Assembly (NCBI RefSeq): GCF_027922145.1 | Contig: NZ_BSFC01000003.1 | Coordinates: forward strand, 160,892-224,891 | Direction of reading: 5' to 3' | DNA: 64,000 nt | Origin: Novosphingobium resinovorum | GTDB taxonomy: Bacteria; Pseudomonadota; Alphaproteobacteria; Sphingomonadales; Sphingomonadaceae | Shown here: positions 35,490 through 43,783 of the stretch, piece after piece | Layout: every line of letters begins with the position of its first letter | Position numbering within the stretch: position 1 is the first letter of the stretch | The notes under the pieces: generated by a model | Database searches by the model: none | Seen by the model: the letters and a program-made list of their open reading frames with translations, nothing else | What the model was told of the DNA's origin: nothing | Program-made: the position numbers and the translations under genes

Positions 35490-36128
35490 CTACTTCCCGC
35501 CGCGATTGCGGCAGGCATCGGTCACCGTCTTGCTGCAGACCGGATAGTCCTTGTCCATCGCGGTCGCAGGCGGCGGGGTCAGTGCGCCCTTGTACGGGCC
35601 GCCCTGATAGGTCTCATCCGCAGGCATCGCCGGGCGCGCGGCCTGGTTCGCGGCTTGAGGATCGGGGACGCCTTCGGTCGGCACGCCCGGTCCCGGAGGG
35701 TTGGCCTGCCCCGGAGGCGTCGCAGGCGTCTCGCCCTTGAGCTGCTGCAGCACCGAATTCCAGGCCATCTGCCGCTGTTCGGGTGTCATCTTGTAGATCT
35801 GGCCGCGCTGGTCGGCCGTCAGCGCCCAATAGCCCTTCTGCTGATCCATGCTCAGCGTCCAGTAATAGACCTTGTAGTCGTTCGGCCAGCTTTCGTAGTC
35901 GGACTTCTGCGCCGGGTTCCAGCTGTCGTACGTGGCCTGCTGCTCGGGCGTGAGCGTCGGCGCGGCGCTGGAGGCGGCCGGAGGCTGCATGGCCGGAGCC
36001 GGAGCAGATGGCGGCGCGGCGGGCATTTCGGAAGTGGCGGGGGCGGCAGGGTCGCTCTGGGCATGGATGGCGGCGGGGACCACCAACAGGCTGAGGGCAG
36101 CAGAGCCGGCGAGCAGAACTTTACGCAT
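35490..36128 (-). CDS. Secreted proline/alanine-rich protein of unknown function
   Basis: 212 residues: signal peptide ending at IHAQ, then a Pro/Ala-rich linker, then LTPEQQATYDSWNPAQKSDYESWP and DQQKGYWALTADQRGQIYKMTPEQRQMAW, an arrangement of YDSW/YYWT repeats reminiscent of DUF-type proteins in Sphingomonadales. A further Pro-rich stretch (~145-165) precedes a C-terminal segment with two cysteines. No function is known. The gene stands alone, divergent from the uvrD-like helicase. Confidence 0.7.
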   Translation of the reverse strand: MRKVLLAGSAALSLLVVPAAIHAQSDPAAPATSEMPAAPPSAPAPAMQPPAASSAAPTLTPEQQATYDSWNPAQKSDYESWPNDYKVYYWTLSMDQQKGYWALTADQRGQIYKMTPEQRQMAWNSVLQQLKGETPATPPGQANPPGPGVPTEGVPDPQAANQAARPAMPADETYQGGPYKGALTPPPATAMDKDYPVCSKTVTDACRNRGGK

Positions 36129-36227
36129 TTCTCACTCTCCGTTTATGTCTTCGTTGTGATCGAACGACGAAGCGCACCGGCAATTGTTCCTCCGCTGCGA
36201 CGAACCGGGCTTGCACCGGGCCATGCC

Positions 36228-36242
36228 GTTCCCTAGTTGTTC
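36228..36242 (+). promoter_or_regulatory. Alphaproteobacterial LexA (SOS) box on the helicase start
   Basis: GTTC at 36228-36231 and GTTC at 36239-36242 are separated by exactly seven bases, the GTTC-N7-GTTC form of the alphaproteobacterial LexA operator. It covers the possible TTG start at 36237 and ends just before GTG at 36246. UvrD-type helicases are frequently SOS genes. It overlaps a second element, the 17-base dyad TTGTTCACGGTGAACAA (36237-36253). Confidence 0.55.
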
Positions 36243-38531
36243 ACGGTGAACAACCTGCAAGCTCCCTCCTCTGATCCGCTGATCGACGGCCTCAACGATC
36301 CCCAGCGCGAGGCCGTGCTGACCACCGAAGGCCCCGTGCTGATGCTCGCGGGCGCGGGCACCGGCAAGACGGCGGCGCTCACCCGCCGCCTCGCCCATCT
36401 CGTACACAGCCGCCTTGCATGGCCGAGCGAGATCCTGTGCGTCACCTTCACCAATAAGGCGGCGCGGGAGATGCGCGAGCGGGTCGGCCACCTGATCGGC
36501 CCGGCGGTGGAGGGCATGCCCTGGCTCGGCACCTTCCACGCCGTCGCCGCCAAGATGCTGCGCCGCCACGCCGAGCTGGTGGGCCTGCAGAGCAACTTCA
36601 CGATCATCGACACCGACGACCAGCTGCGCCTGCTCAAGCAGCTGATCCAAGCCGAAGGGCTGGACGAAAAGCGCTGGCCCGCGCGCCAGCTGGCGGGCTG
36701 CATCGATCGCTGGAAGAACCGCGGCCTGAACCCGCAGGACCTCGACGCCGGAGAGAACGAAAGCTACGCCAACGGCAAGGGCCAGAAGTTCTACAAGCTC
36801 TATCAGGATCGGCTGAAGGCAGTGAACGCCTGCGATTTCGGCGACCTGCTTCTGCACATGCTCAACATCCTGCGCACCCACCGCGACGTGCTGGAGCAGT
36901 ACCAGAACCGCTTCAAGTACGTCATGGTGGACGAATATCAGGACACCAACCAGGTCCAGTACTTGTGGCTGCGCCTGATCGCGCAGGGCCGCCAGAACAT
37001 CTGCGTGGTGGGCGACGACGACCAGTCGATCTACTCCTGGCGCGGCGCCGAAGTGGCCAACATCCTGCGCTTCGAGAAGGACTTCCCCGGCGCCAAGGTC
37101 ATCAAGCTGGAGCAGAACTACCGCTCCACGCCGCAGATCCTTGCCGCCGCCTCCGGCCTGATCGACGAGAACACCCAGCGCCTCGGCAAGACCCTGTGGA
37201 CCGAGCGCCACGCGGGCGACAAGGTGCAGGTCGTCGGCGTCTGGGACGGGCCGGAGGAAGCCCGCCGCGTCGGTGACGAGATCGAGCGGCTGGAGCGTCA
37301 GGGCGCCCCGCTCGACCAGATCGCCATCCTCGTGCGCGCGCAGTACCAGACGCGCGAATTCGAGGACCGCTTCATCTCCATCGGCATGAAGTATCGCATC
37401 GTCGGCGGCTTCCGCTTCTACGAACGCGCCGAGATCCGCGATGCGCTGGCATACTTGCGCGTCATCGCGCAGCCCGCCGACGACCTCGCGTTCGAGCGCA
37501 TCTACAACGCCCCCAAGCGCGGCCTCGGCGCCAAGGCGCTGGAGGCGCTGCACCGGCTGGCACGAAATCGCGGCATTCCGCTGTCGAACGCCGCGATCGA
37601 GATCGCCGACACCGACGAGCTGCCCGCGCGCGCGCGCAACACCTTCCTCGCGCTGATGCGCGACTTCGCGCGCTGGCGCGATCTCTCAGCCACCGAAGGC
37701 CCCGCCGACCTGCTGCGCACCGTGCTCGACGAATGCGGCTACACCGATGCGCTGCAGGCGGAGAAGACCGCCGAGGCCAACGGGCGGCTGGAAAACCTCG
37801 TCGAACTCGCGCGCGCCATGGAGGAATACGACAGCCTCGGCGACTTCCTCGAACACGTCAGCCTCGTCATGGACAACGAGAACGCGGCCGAGGAAGAGAA
37901 GGTCACGATCATGACCATGCACGGCGCCAAGGGGCTGGAATTCGACAACGTGTTCCTGCCCGGCTGGGAGGAAGGCGTGTTCCCCTCGCAGCGCTCGCTC
38001 GACGAAGGCGGCCTCGCCAGTCTGGAGGAGGAGCGCCGCCTCGCCTACGTCGCGATCACGCGGGCGAAGAAGAAGTGCACGATCCTGCATGCGGCCAACC
38101 GGCGCATCTATGGCCAGTGGACCAGCTCGATCCCCTCGCGCTTCATCGCCGAACTGCCCGAGGAGCATGTCGACTCCGAAACGACGCTTTCGGGCGGTGC
38201 CTCGCTGTGGCGGGCGCAGTGGTCGGAGCACGCCGATCCCTTCGCCGACGTGGCGCGGATGCAACCCTCGCGGATCGTCACGCGCGGCCCCGGCTGGCAG
38301 CGGGCAGCGGCGAAGGAGTACGACGCCAGCCCCAAGCGCGTGGTCGAAAGCACCCGCTCCGCCGCCAGCTTCGCCGCCAAGCCGCGCTCCGACATCGCCG
38401 TGGGCGCGCGCGTCTTCCACGAGAAGTTCGGCTATGGCGCAGTGGTTGCGCAGGAAGGCAACAAGCTGGAGATCGAGTTCGAGCAGGCGGGCAACAAGCG
38501 CGTGCTCGACAGCTTCGTGAAGCCGGCGTGA
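36237..38531 (+). CDS. uvrD: UvrD/PcrA superfamily 1 DNA helicase
   Basis: A 3'-5' helicase acting in repair and replication restart. The 764 residues show Walker A (AGAGTGKTAAL) near residue 38, motif II VDEYQDTN, GDDDQSIYSWRGA, VIKLEQNYRS, motif V TMHGAKGLEFD and VAITRAKK, and a C-terminal KOW/Tudor-like ending (FHEKFGYGAVVAQEGNKLEIEF), the UvrD/PcrA layout. Start is TTG at 36237 or GTG at 36246; the latter is just after the SOS-like box and would give a nearly leaderless message if the -10 is TAGTTG at 36234. Regulation by LexA is plausible. Confidence 0.93.
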   Translation: MFTVNNLQAPSSDPLIDGLNDPQREAVLTTEGPVLMLAGAGTGKTAALTRRLAHLVHSRLAWPSEILCVTFTNKAAREMRERVGHLIGPAVEGMPWLGTFHAVAAKMLRRHAELVGLQSNFTIIDTDDQLRLLKQLIQAEGLDEKRWPARQLAGCIDRWKNRGLNPQDLDAGENESYANGKGQKFYKLYQDRLKAVNACDFGDLLLHMLNILRTHRDVLEQYQNRFKYVMVDEYQDTNQVQYLWLRLIAQGRQNICVVGDDDQSIYSWRGAEVANILRFEKDFPGAKVIKLEQNYRSTPQILAAASGLIDENTQRLGKTLWTERHAGDKVQVVGVWDGPEEARRVGDEIERLERQGAPLDQIAILVRAQYQTREFEDRFISIGMKYRIVGGFRFYERAEIRDALAYLRVIAQPADDLAFERIYNAPKRGLGAKALEALHRLARNRGIPLSNAAIEIADTDELPARARNTFLALMRDFARWRDLSATEGPADLLRTVLDECGYTDALQAEKTAEANGRLENLVELARAMEEYDSLGDFLEHVSLVMDNENAAEEEKVTIMTMHGAKGLEFDNVFLPGWEEGVFPSQRSLDEGGLASLEEERRLAYVAITRAKKKCTILHAANRRIYGQWTSSIPSRFIAELPEEHVDSETTLSGGASLWRAQWSEHADPFADVARMQPSRIVTRGPGWQRAAAKEYDASPKRVVESTRSAASFAAKPRSDIAVGARVFHEKFGYGAVVAQEGNKLEIEFEQAGNKRVLDSFVKPA

Positions 38532-38537
38532 CGGATT

Positions 38538-38590
38538 CGTCGTCCCGGACTTGATCCGGGACCGCTGGCTGTCTTTAGGTGCGAGCTATC
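38538..38590. repeat. Half copy of palindromic repeat family 2
   Basis: Only the left arm (CGTCGTCCCGGACTTGATCC and CCGCTGGCTGTCTTTAGG) is present; the right arm is replaced by a family 3 repeat starting 4 bases later. Confidence 0.8.
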
Positions 38591-38593
38591 GGA

Positions 38594-38674
38594 GGGGGCT
38601 TCGACAAGCTCAGCCTGAGCGGAATTTAAAGACCTGATCTCGATACCGCTCAGGCTGGGCTTGTCGAAGCCCCC
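38594..38674. repeat. Palindromic intergenic repeat family 3 inserted next to a broken family 2 repeat
   Basis: GGGGCTTCGACAAGCTCAGC and GCTGGGCTTGTCGAAGCCCC are near-perfect arms around ~40 bases. It sits where the second half of a family 2 element should be. Confidence 0.85.
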
Positions 38675-38801
38675 TCGCCCTCTCGATCGCCTCCAATTAC
38701 CGCGCCCGCGATTACCGTCGCGCGGGTGGTGATTGCCTCCCGCTCCTCACGCTATACACTGGTTCAATACGAACGAGAGTAACAGCGAGAGGTATTGGGA
38801 A

Positions 38802-40241
38802 GTGCTCAAATCAGCAGACGGCGGCCTGCGGCCGGTGCCGTTCCCGATCGACGATCCCGAACGCATCCCGGTCAAGCGCTACTACGACCCCGAATTCTAC
38901 CAGGCCGAGCTGGACCATCTGTGGCCCAACGTCTGGCAGATGGCCTGCCGCGAGGAGCAGATCCCCGAGGTCGGCGACTGGATCGAGTACGAGAACGTCG
39001 GCAGATCGGTCATCGTCGTGCGTACGGCCGGCGGCGTGAAGGCCTTCAACAACGCCTGCCGCCACCGCGGCGTACCCTTCGCGGGCGGATCACCACTGGG
39101 CTCCTCGCACGCGACGGCGCATGGCAACTGCGCGAAATCGGGCTTCGTCTGTCCCTTCCACGGCTGGCGCTGGAACATGGATGGCGAGAACACCATGGTC
39201 TACGGCAAGCACCTGTTCTCCGAGCGCCAGCTGAACGAGGACGACATCAACCTCATCCCCTGCCGCGCCGAAGTCTTCGGCGGCTGCGTATGGATCAACC
39301 ACGATGACGACGCGCCCTCCGTGCGCGAGAGCCTCGGCCCGGTGGCGGAGCGGCTGGAGGCGCACAACCTCCACAAGCTGCGCGCGGAGTGGTGCTACGG
39401 CACCGTGCTCCCGGCGAACTGGAAGATCGCGATGGAGGCCTTCATGGAAGGCTACCACGTCATGCAGACGCACCCGCAGTTGCAACACGCGGTGCCGACC
39501 ATGTACGATTCGATGTACGCGATGGCCGACAATCCCAGCCGCGCGCCGATGCTGGCCGACCCCGCGCTGACCATCGAAGAGAACATCGCCGCGCAGATCA
39601 AGAACATGGAACTGCTCAGCGAAGGGATGGCCGGCATGCTCCACGAGAAGGAAGTGGAGATCGCCAGATCGCTCCAGCACGCGACGCAGGGGCTGCCCGA
39701 GGACAAGAGCCAGGCCATGATGATGTGGCTGGGCATGGTCATGCACCAGGTCTCGGCCCAGTTGAAGGAACGCGGCGAACCGATTCCCGACCTCATCGCG
39801 GTGTCGCAGTCGGACCCGATCAACGCCGTCGAGTTCCTGTTCCCGAACTATTTCCTGCTGCCTTACTTCAGTTCGATGTCGGCCTACCGCATTCGTCCGC
39901 TGGGGCCGGAAAGCTGTTTCTTCGAACTGTGGTCGCTGACCTTCTTCCCCGAAGGACAGGAGCCCGAGCCGGTCATGGAACCCATCGTGCTTCCATTCGA
40001 CAGCCAGGACTTCCCGCCGATCCCCCGGCAGGACTACTCCAACATCCCGCTCCAGCAGAAGGGCCTGCACGCTTCCGGCTTCGAGTTCATGCGCCTTTCC
40101 AGCAAAGTCGAGGGGCTGATCAGCAACTACCAGCGCATCATCGACGGCTACCTCGCGGGCGTGCCGGGCGAGAAGCTGGCGGCGGCGAACAACAAGCTGG
40201 GCGGCAACTTCGACGGGAAGATCGAGGACCTGGGGTTCTGA
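38802..40241 (+). CDS. Rieske-type aromatic ring-hydroxylating oxygenase, alpha subunit
   Basis: The 479-residue protein has a Rieske 2Fe-2S centre (NACRHRG and CPFHGWRW, a Cys-X-His pair and Cys-X2-His pair) followed by the catalytic domain with the mononuclear-iron ligands expected in MEAFMEGYHVMQTHPQ. Start is GTG at 38802 with GAGAGG nine bases upstream; the longer frame from 38733 is not supported. Ring- or N-hydroxylating oxygenases need a reductase, which is not next to it, so it may share one. Substrate unknown. Aromatic catabolism is common in sphingomonads. Confidence 0.88.
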   Translation: MLKSADGGLRPVPFPIDDPERIPVKRYYDPEFYQAELDHLWPNVWQMACREEQIPEVGDWIEYENVGRSVIVVRTAGGVKAFNNACRHRGVPFAGGSPLGSSHATAHGNCAKSGFVCPFHGWRWNMDGENTMVYGKHLFSERQLNEDDINLIPCRAEVFGGCVWINHDDDAPSVRESLGPVAERLEAHNLHKLRAEWCYGTVLPANWKIAMEAFMEGYHVMQTHPQLQHAVPTMYDSMYAMADNPSRAPMLADPALTIEENIAAQIKNMELLSEGMAGMLHEKEVEIARSLQHATQGLPEDKSQAMMMWLGMVMHQVSAQLKERGEPIPDLIAVSQSDPINAVEFLFPNYFLLPYFSSMSAYRIRPLGPESCFFELWSLTFFPEGQEPEPVMEPIVLPFDSQDFPPIPRQDYSNIPLQQKGLHASGFEFMRLSSKVEGLISNYQRIIDGYLAGVPGEKLAAANNKLGGNFDGKIEDLGF

Positions 40242-40279
40242 TACCAGAGCTGAAAAGTAAGCGATCAGCCCCTTCTCCT

Positions 40280-40356
40280 CGTCATTGCGAGCGCAGCGAA
40301 GCAATCCAGAGCGGTGTCAAACTGTCCTGGATTGCTTCGCTGCGCTCGCAATGACG
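40280..40356. repeat. Long form of palindromic repeat family 1
   Basis: 77-base inverted repeat as at 19835, between the oxygenase gene and tRNA-Lys, which converge. Confidence 0.92.
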
Positions 40357-40371
40357 AAATGGTGGGAACAC

Positions 40372-40408
40372 AAAAAGGCCCCGCAGGCGGAACCTGCGGG
40401 GCCTTTTT
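40372..40408. terminator. Bidirectional terminator between the Rieske oxygenase and tRNA-Lys
   Basis: GGCCCCGCAGG and CCTGCGGGGCC arms around a short loop with A and T runs at the two ends; it terminates the tRNA on the minus strand. Confidence 0.85.
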
Positions 40409-40429
40409 CATGTCACGATGCGCGAAAGA

Positions 40430-40505
40430 TGGTGAGCCCGACAGGATTCGAACCTGTGACCCGCTGATTAAAAGTCAGCTGCTCTACCTACTGAGCTACG
40501 GGCCC
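40430..40505 (-). tRNA. tRNA-Lys (UUU)
   Basis: The minus strand reads GGGCCCGTAGCTCAGTAGG at the 5' end, with a full cloverleaf: acceptor GGGCCCG/CGGGCUC, D arm, anticodon loop CTTTTAA with anticodon TTT, variable loop, and T arm GGTTCGAATCC, then ACCA encoded. All stems pair. Confidence 0.98.
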
Positions 40506-40533
40506 CCACTGAAGCGTACCGTGACGGTCGGGG

Positions 40534-41031
40534 TCACCTAGGGGCCATGCGCGGCTTGGTCAAGCGGGCACGCAACTGTCCGATGCTTAAGCCTGTCAAG
40601 GGATCGCGCCAGCGGCCTGCGATCTTCGCCGCCGGGTCGAGCACGAAGCGCCGCTCGCGAAAGGCCGGATGGGGAATCACGAGGTCGTCGGCGCCGTACG
40701 CACCGCCGTTCCACAGCACGATGTCGAGGTCGAGCACCCGCGCGCTCCAGGGCTTGCCCATGCGGCGGCGGCCGAACTTGTGCTCGATCTTCTGCAGCTT
40801 GTGGAGAAGTTCGTCCGGCTCGCGCTTAGAGCGCACCAGCGCCACGGCATTGGCATAGCGGCGGCGCGAGGGGCCGAGCGGCGCACTCTCGATCACCGGA
40901 GAGGCCGCGAGCAGTTCCAGCTTGCCGTGGTCGAGCGCCTTCAGCGCGGCGCCCAGCACCTTGCGCGGGCACCCGTGGCGGTGGTGGCGCATGTTGGACC
41001 CCAGCGCCACAAGATAGCGATGCTTGCCCAT
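40534..41031 (-). CDS. folK: 2-amino-4-hydroxy-6-hydroxymethyldihydropteridine diphosphokinase
   Basis: Pyrophosphorylates 6-hydroxymethyldihydropterin in folate synthesis. The 165-residue chain carries VALGSN, the RRRYANAVALV strand, and the signature RVLDLDIVLW; the C-terminal IPHPAFRERRFVLDP is standard. A basic insert HHRHGCPRK follows the first strand. The start at 41031 is upstream of tRNA-Lys; aguB follows upstream after 33 bases, so both minus-strand genes may be one transcript. Confidence 0.9.
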   Translation of the reverse strand: MGKHRYLVALGSNMRHHRHGCPRKVLGAALKALDHGKLELLAASPVIESAPLGPSRRRYANAVALVRSKREPDELLHKLQKIEHKFGRRRMGKPWSARVLDLDIVLWNGGAYGADDLVIPHPAFRERRFVLDPAAKIAGRWRDPLTGLSIGQLRARLTKPRMAPR

Positions 41032-41064
41032 TGACGCCCCCCTCTTCGATCAGATGTGCGGCGC

Positions 41065-41946
41065 TCAGATATCCTGGGCAACGCGCGTATAAAGCTGCGG
41101 CCGCCGATCGCGGAAGAAGCCCATCCCCGCACGATGCGTCGCCGCGCGGTCGAGGTCCAGCGTTGAAACGAGGACGCCGGTTTCCTCGCGCCCGAATTCG
41201 GCGATGAAGTCGCCCCATTCGTCGGTGATGAACGAATGGCCGTAGAACGTCTGCGCGCTGCCGCACTCGGTTTCGGCGCCGATGCGGTTGGCGGCGATCA
41301 CCGGCATGCAGTTGGAGACCGCATGCCCCACCATCGCCCGACGCCACATGCGGCTGGTGTCGAGCGTGGCGTCGTAGGGCTCCGAACCGATCGCGGTGGG
41401 ATAGAACAGCAGTTCCGCCCCCATCAGCGCCATGACGCGCGCGCATTCGGGATACCACTGGTCCCAGCACACGCCCACGCCGATGCGGGTTCCGAACACG
41501 TCCCAGACCTTGAAACCGTCGTTGCCAGGGCGGAAGTAGTACTTTTCCTCGTAGCCCGGACCGTCGGGAATGTGGCTCTTGCGGTACGTGCCCATGATCT
41601 CGCCATCGGCGTCGATCATGGCGAGGGTGTTGTAATAGTGATGCCCGTCACGCTCGAAGAAGCTGGTCGGGATCGCGACCTTCAGCTTCGCCGCCAGCGC
41701 CTTCATGGCGATGACCGAGGGATGCTCCAGCGTCGGGTGGGCAAGCGCGAACAGCGCCTCGTCCTCGGTCTTGCAGAAATAGGGGCCGGAGAACAGTTCA
41801 GGCGGCAGCACGACCTGCGCGCCCTTCCCGGCCGCTTCCTCCACCAATGCGGAGACGGCGGCGATGTTCTCGGCCTCGTCGGCGGAACCGAGGGCGAGTT
41901 GCAGGGCGGCGACAGTCAGCTGACGGGAGGGGATCTGGCGGGTCAT
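41065..41946 (-). CDS. aguB: N-carbamoylputrescine amidase
   Basis: Hydrolyses N-carbamoylputrescine to putrescine, CO2 and ammonia, the last step of the arginine-agmatine route. The 293-residue nitrilase-family protein has the catalytic triad: Glu50 in LPPELF, Lys123 in YRKSHIPDGPGYEEKYYF and Cys160 in GVGVCWDQWYPE. SEPYDATLDTSRMW and the C-terminal ATHRAGMGFFRDRRP are typical of AguB. The usual partner gene aguA (agmatine deiminase) is not next to it in the window, so it may be elsewhere or lost. Confidence 0.9.
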   Translation of the reverse strand: MTRQIPSRQLTVAALQLALGSADEAENIAAVSALVEEAAGKGAQVVLPPELFSGPYFCKTEDEALFALAHPTLEHPSVIAMKALAAKLKVAIPTSFFERDGHHYYNTLAMIDADGEIMGTYRKSHIPDGPGYEEKYYFRPGNDGFKVWDVFGTRIGVGVCWDQWYPECARVMALMGAELLFYPTAIGSEPYDATLDTSRMWRRAMVGHAVSNCMPVIAANRIGAETECGSAQTFYGHSFITDEWGDFIAEFGREETGVLVSTLDLDRAATHRAGMGFFRDRRPQLYTRVAQDI

Positions 41947-41994
41947 GCGGCCCCAGTTATGGACTGGGCCGCATGAAGTCCAGAGTTGGCCGTA

Positions 41995-42855
41995 TCAGTC
42001 ACGCTTGCGAAACAGCAGGGTCATGCGGTCGCTCTCGCCGATGGCCTGGTACTTCGCCTTGTCCTGCTCCTTGAGCGCGTAAGTCGGCGGCAGCGTCCAG
42101 ACGCCGTCGGGCCAGTTCGCGGTGTCCTTGGGGTTGGCGCTGATCTCCGACTTGCCGACGAGGTCGAAGCCATTCACTTCCATGAAGCGGATCACGTCCG
42201 CCTCGCGCAGGTAGCCCTTCGAACCGTCCGTGTAGGAATAAGGCGCGTCGGCCTTGGCGCGGTGCTGCTCGATGCCGACGAGACCGCCGGGCTTGAGCAA
42301 CCCGCGCATCGCCTTGATCTCGCTGTCGGCGATGTTCCAGTTGAACAGGTTGTGCATCATGCGCGGGATGACGATGACGTCGAAGGTGCCCTTCTCTGCT
42401 TCCGGCACCGCGTCGAGAGTATAGGCAGCGAACTTGTCCGCCGACATGCCGGTGAACTTCGCGACGTCGGCAGGATACTGGGCGGCGGCCTTGCGGATGC
42501 CGTCCTGCCGGTCCGCCTTGAACGCGCCGCTGGTCGGATCGAAATAGAGCCCCACCAGATGCCCCTGCTGGCCGAGGTAAAGGCCGAGGAAGCGCGAGTA
42601 CCACTCGCCGCCCGGCGCATATTCGCCGACCTTCATCTGCGGGCCGACGCGGAAGAACGACAGCGTCTCGACCGGATGGCGCGCGGCGTCGCGGGCGCGG
42701 TCGTCCTTGCGCAGCGGGCTGGCAGCGGCGAGTTCGAGCAACGCTTCGCAGCCCTTGCAGGCTTCGACCGGGGCTTTCTTCTCGGCAGCCTGGACGGAGA
42801 GCGGAGCGGCGACGAGGCCGAGAAGCGAGGACAGGGTCAGCAGGGCGCGGCGCAT
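41995..42855 (-). CDS. Exported class I methyltransferase-like protein
   Basis: From ATG at 42855 (with GGAGAG upstream) a signal peptide of ~22 residues ends near VQA-AE, then a methyltransferase-like domain: CKGCEALLELAAASPLRKDDRARDAAR, VGEYAPGGEWYSRFLGLYL as motif I, TFDVIVIPRMMHNLFNW and LLKPGGLVGIEQHRA. This is the periplasmic SAM-methyltransferase-like family seen in several sphingomonads (sometimes annotated as a C1-type methyltransferase). Cofactor availability in the periplasm makes activity uncertain. Divergent from msrA with ~112 bases between starts. Confidence 0.78.
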   Translation of the reverse strand: MRRALLTLSSLLGLVAAPLSVQAAEKKAPVEACKGCEALLELAAASPLRKDDRARDAARHPVETLSFFRVGPQMKVGEYAPGGEWYSRFLGLYLGQQGHLVGLYFDPTSGAFKADRQDGIRKAAAQYPADVAKFTGMSADKFAAYTLDAVPEAEKGTFDVIVIPRMMHNLFNWNIADSEIKAMRGLLKPGGLVGIEQHRAKADAPYSYTDGSKGYLREADVIRFMEVNGFDLVGKSEISANPKDTANWPDGVWTLPPTYALKEQDKAKYQAIGESDRMTLLFRKRD

Positions 42856-42967
42856 CGGGTTCTCTCCACGTGGATTTGAAGCGGCGCCGAGACTAGCCGA
42901 CAACAGGCCAATGACAAGCGGACACCGCATACCTATCTACCTGCCAATCCTTTCGACTTGAGGACAT

Positions 42968-43507
42968 GTGACGAAGATGGAAACGGCAATCGTAGCTGGC
43001 GGGTGCTTCTGGTGCACCGAAGCGGTATTCCGCGACGTTGTGGGCGTAAGCACCGTGGAAAGCGGCTATATCGGCGGTGAGGTTGAGAACCCCACCTACA
43101 AGGCGGTCTGCTCGGGCACGACCGGGCATGCGGAGGCGATCAGGGTCACGTACGATCCTGCGGTGATCTCCTATGCCGAAATGCTCGACGTGTTCCTCGG
43201 CACGCACGATCCGACGCAGCTGAACCGCCAGGGCAACGACATCGGCACGCAGTACCGCTCGGCGATCTTTCCGCTGGACGATGCGCAGGCCGCAGAGGCT
43301 CCTGCCGCGATCGCCCGCTGGGACGCGGAGCATTCGGGCGAGAAGGCGGTCACCACGATCGAAGGCCCTGCCCCCTGGTATCCGGCCGAGGATTACCACC
43401 AGGAGTACTGGGACGGCGAAGGCCAGCGCAATCCGTACTGCCTCGCAGTGATCCCGCCCAAACTGATGAAGCTGCGCAAGAGCTTCCAGAACAAGGTGAA
43501 GGCTTGA
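42968..43507 (+). CDS. msrA: Peptide methionine-S-sulfoxide reductase MsrA
   Basis: Repairs oxidised methionine in proteins. 179 residues; the catalytic GGCFWCTE begins at residue 11 with Cys13, followed by GYIGGEVENPTYKAVCSGTTGHAEAI, the conserved MsrA core, and IGTQYRSAIF. Start is GTG at 42968 or ATG at 42977; neither has an ideally spaced ribosome site, so the exact start is uncertain. Thioredoxin-linked resolving Cys is expected from EVENPTYKAVC (Cys44) or the C-terminus. Confidence 0.92.
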   Translation: MTKMETAIVAGGCFWCTEAVFRDVVGVSTVESGYIGGEVENPTYKAVCSGTTGHAEAIRVTYDPAVISYAEMLDVFLGTHDPTQLNRQGNDIGTQYRSAIFPLDDAQAAEAPAAIARWDAEHSGEKAVTTIEGPAPWYPAEDYHQEYWDGEGQRNPYCLAVIPPKLMKLRKSFQNKVKA

Positions 43508-43512
43508 CGGCA

Positions 43513-43603
43513 GGCCCACCCCCGGCCCTTCCCGCGAGCGGGAGGGGAGAATGAAGCGCCGGCCTGCTCCCCTCCCGCTTACGGGAGGGGTTGGGGGTGG
43601 GCC
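43513..43603. repeat. Palindromic intergenic repeat family 5
   Basis: GGCCCACCCCCGGCC at the left and GGGGTTGGGGGTGGGCC at the right with inner CCCTTCCCGC and GCGGGAGGGG arms. Only this copy is seen in the window. Confidence 0.7.
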
Positions 43604-43783
43604 TCTGGCTAGGGGTGGACCTCACAAATAAACAACCAGACGCCAATTCTTCAAATTTGGTAAATTCGCGAGTAATCGCCCTCCCCTGTTCCACCGAGGG
43701 ACAGTGCAAAACCCGCGCTTTCCAAAACCCCAAGTAAATATACTGGTCCCGGTCGTCACTCACGCCATTTCGGGACACACGCC

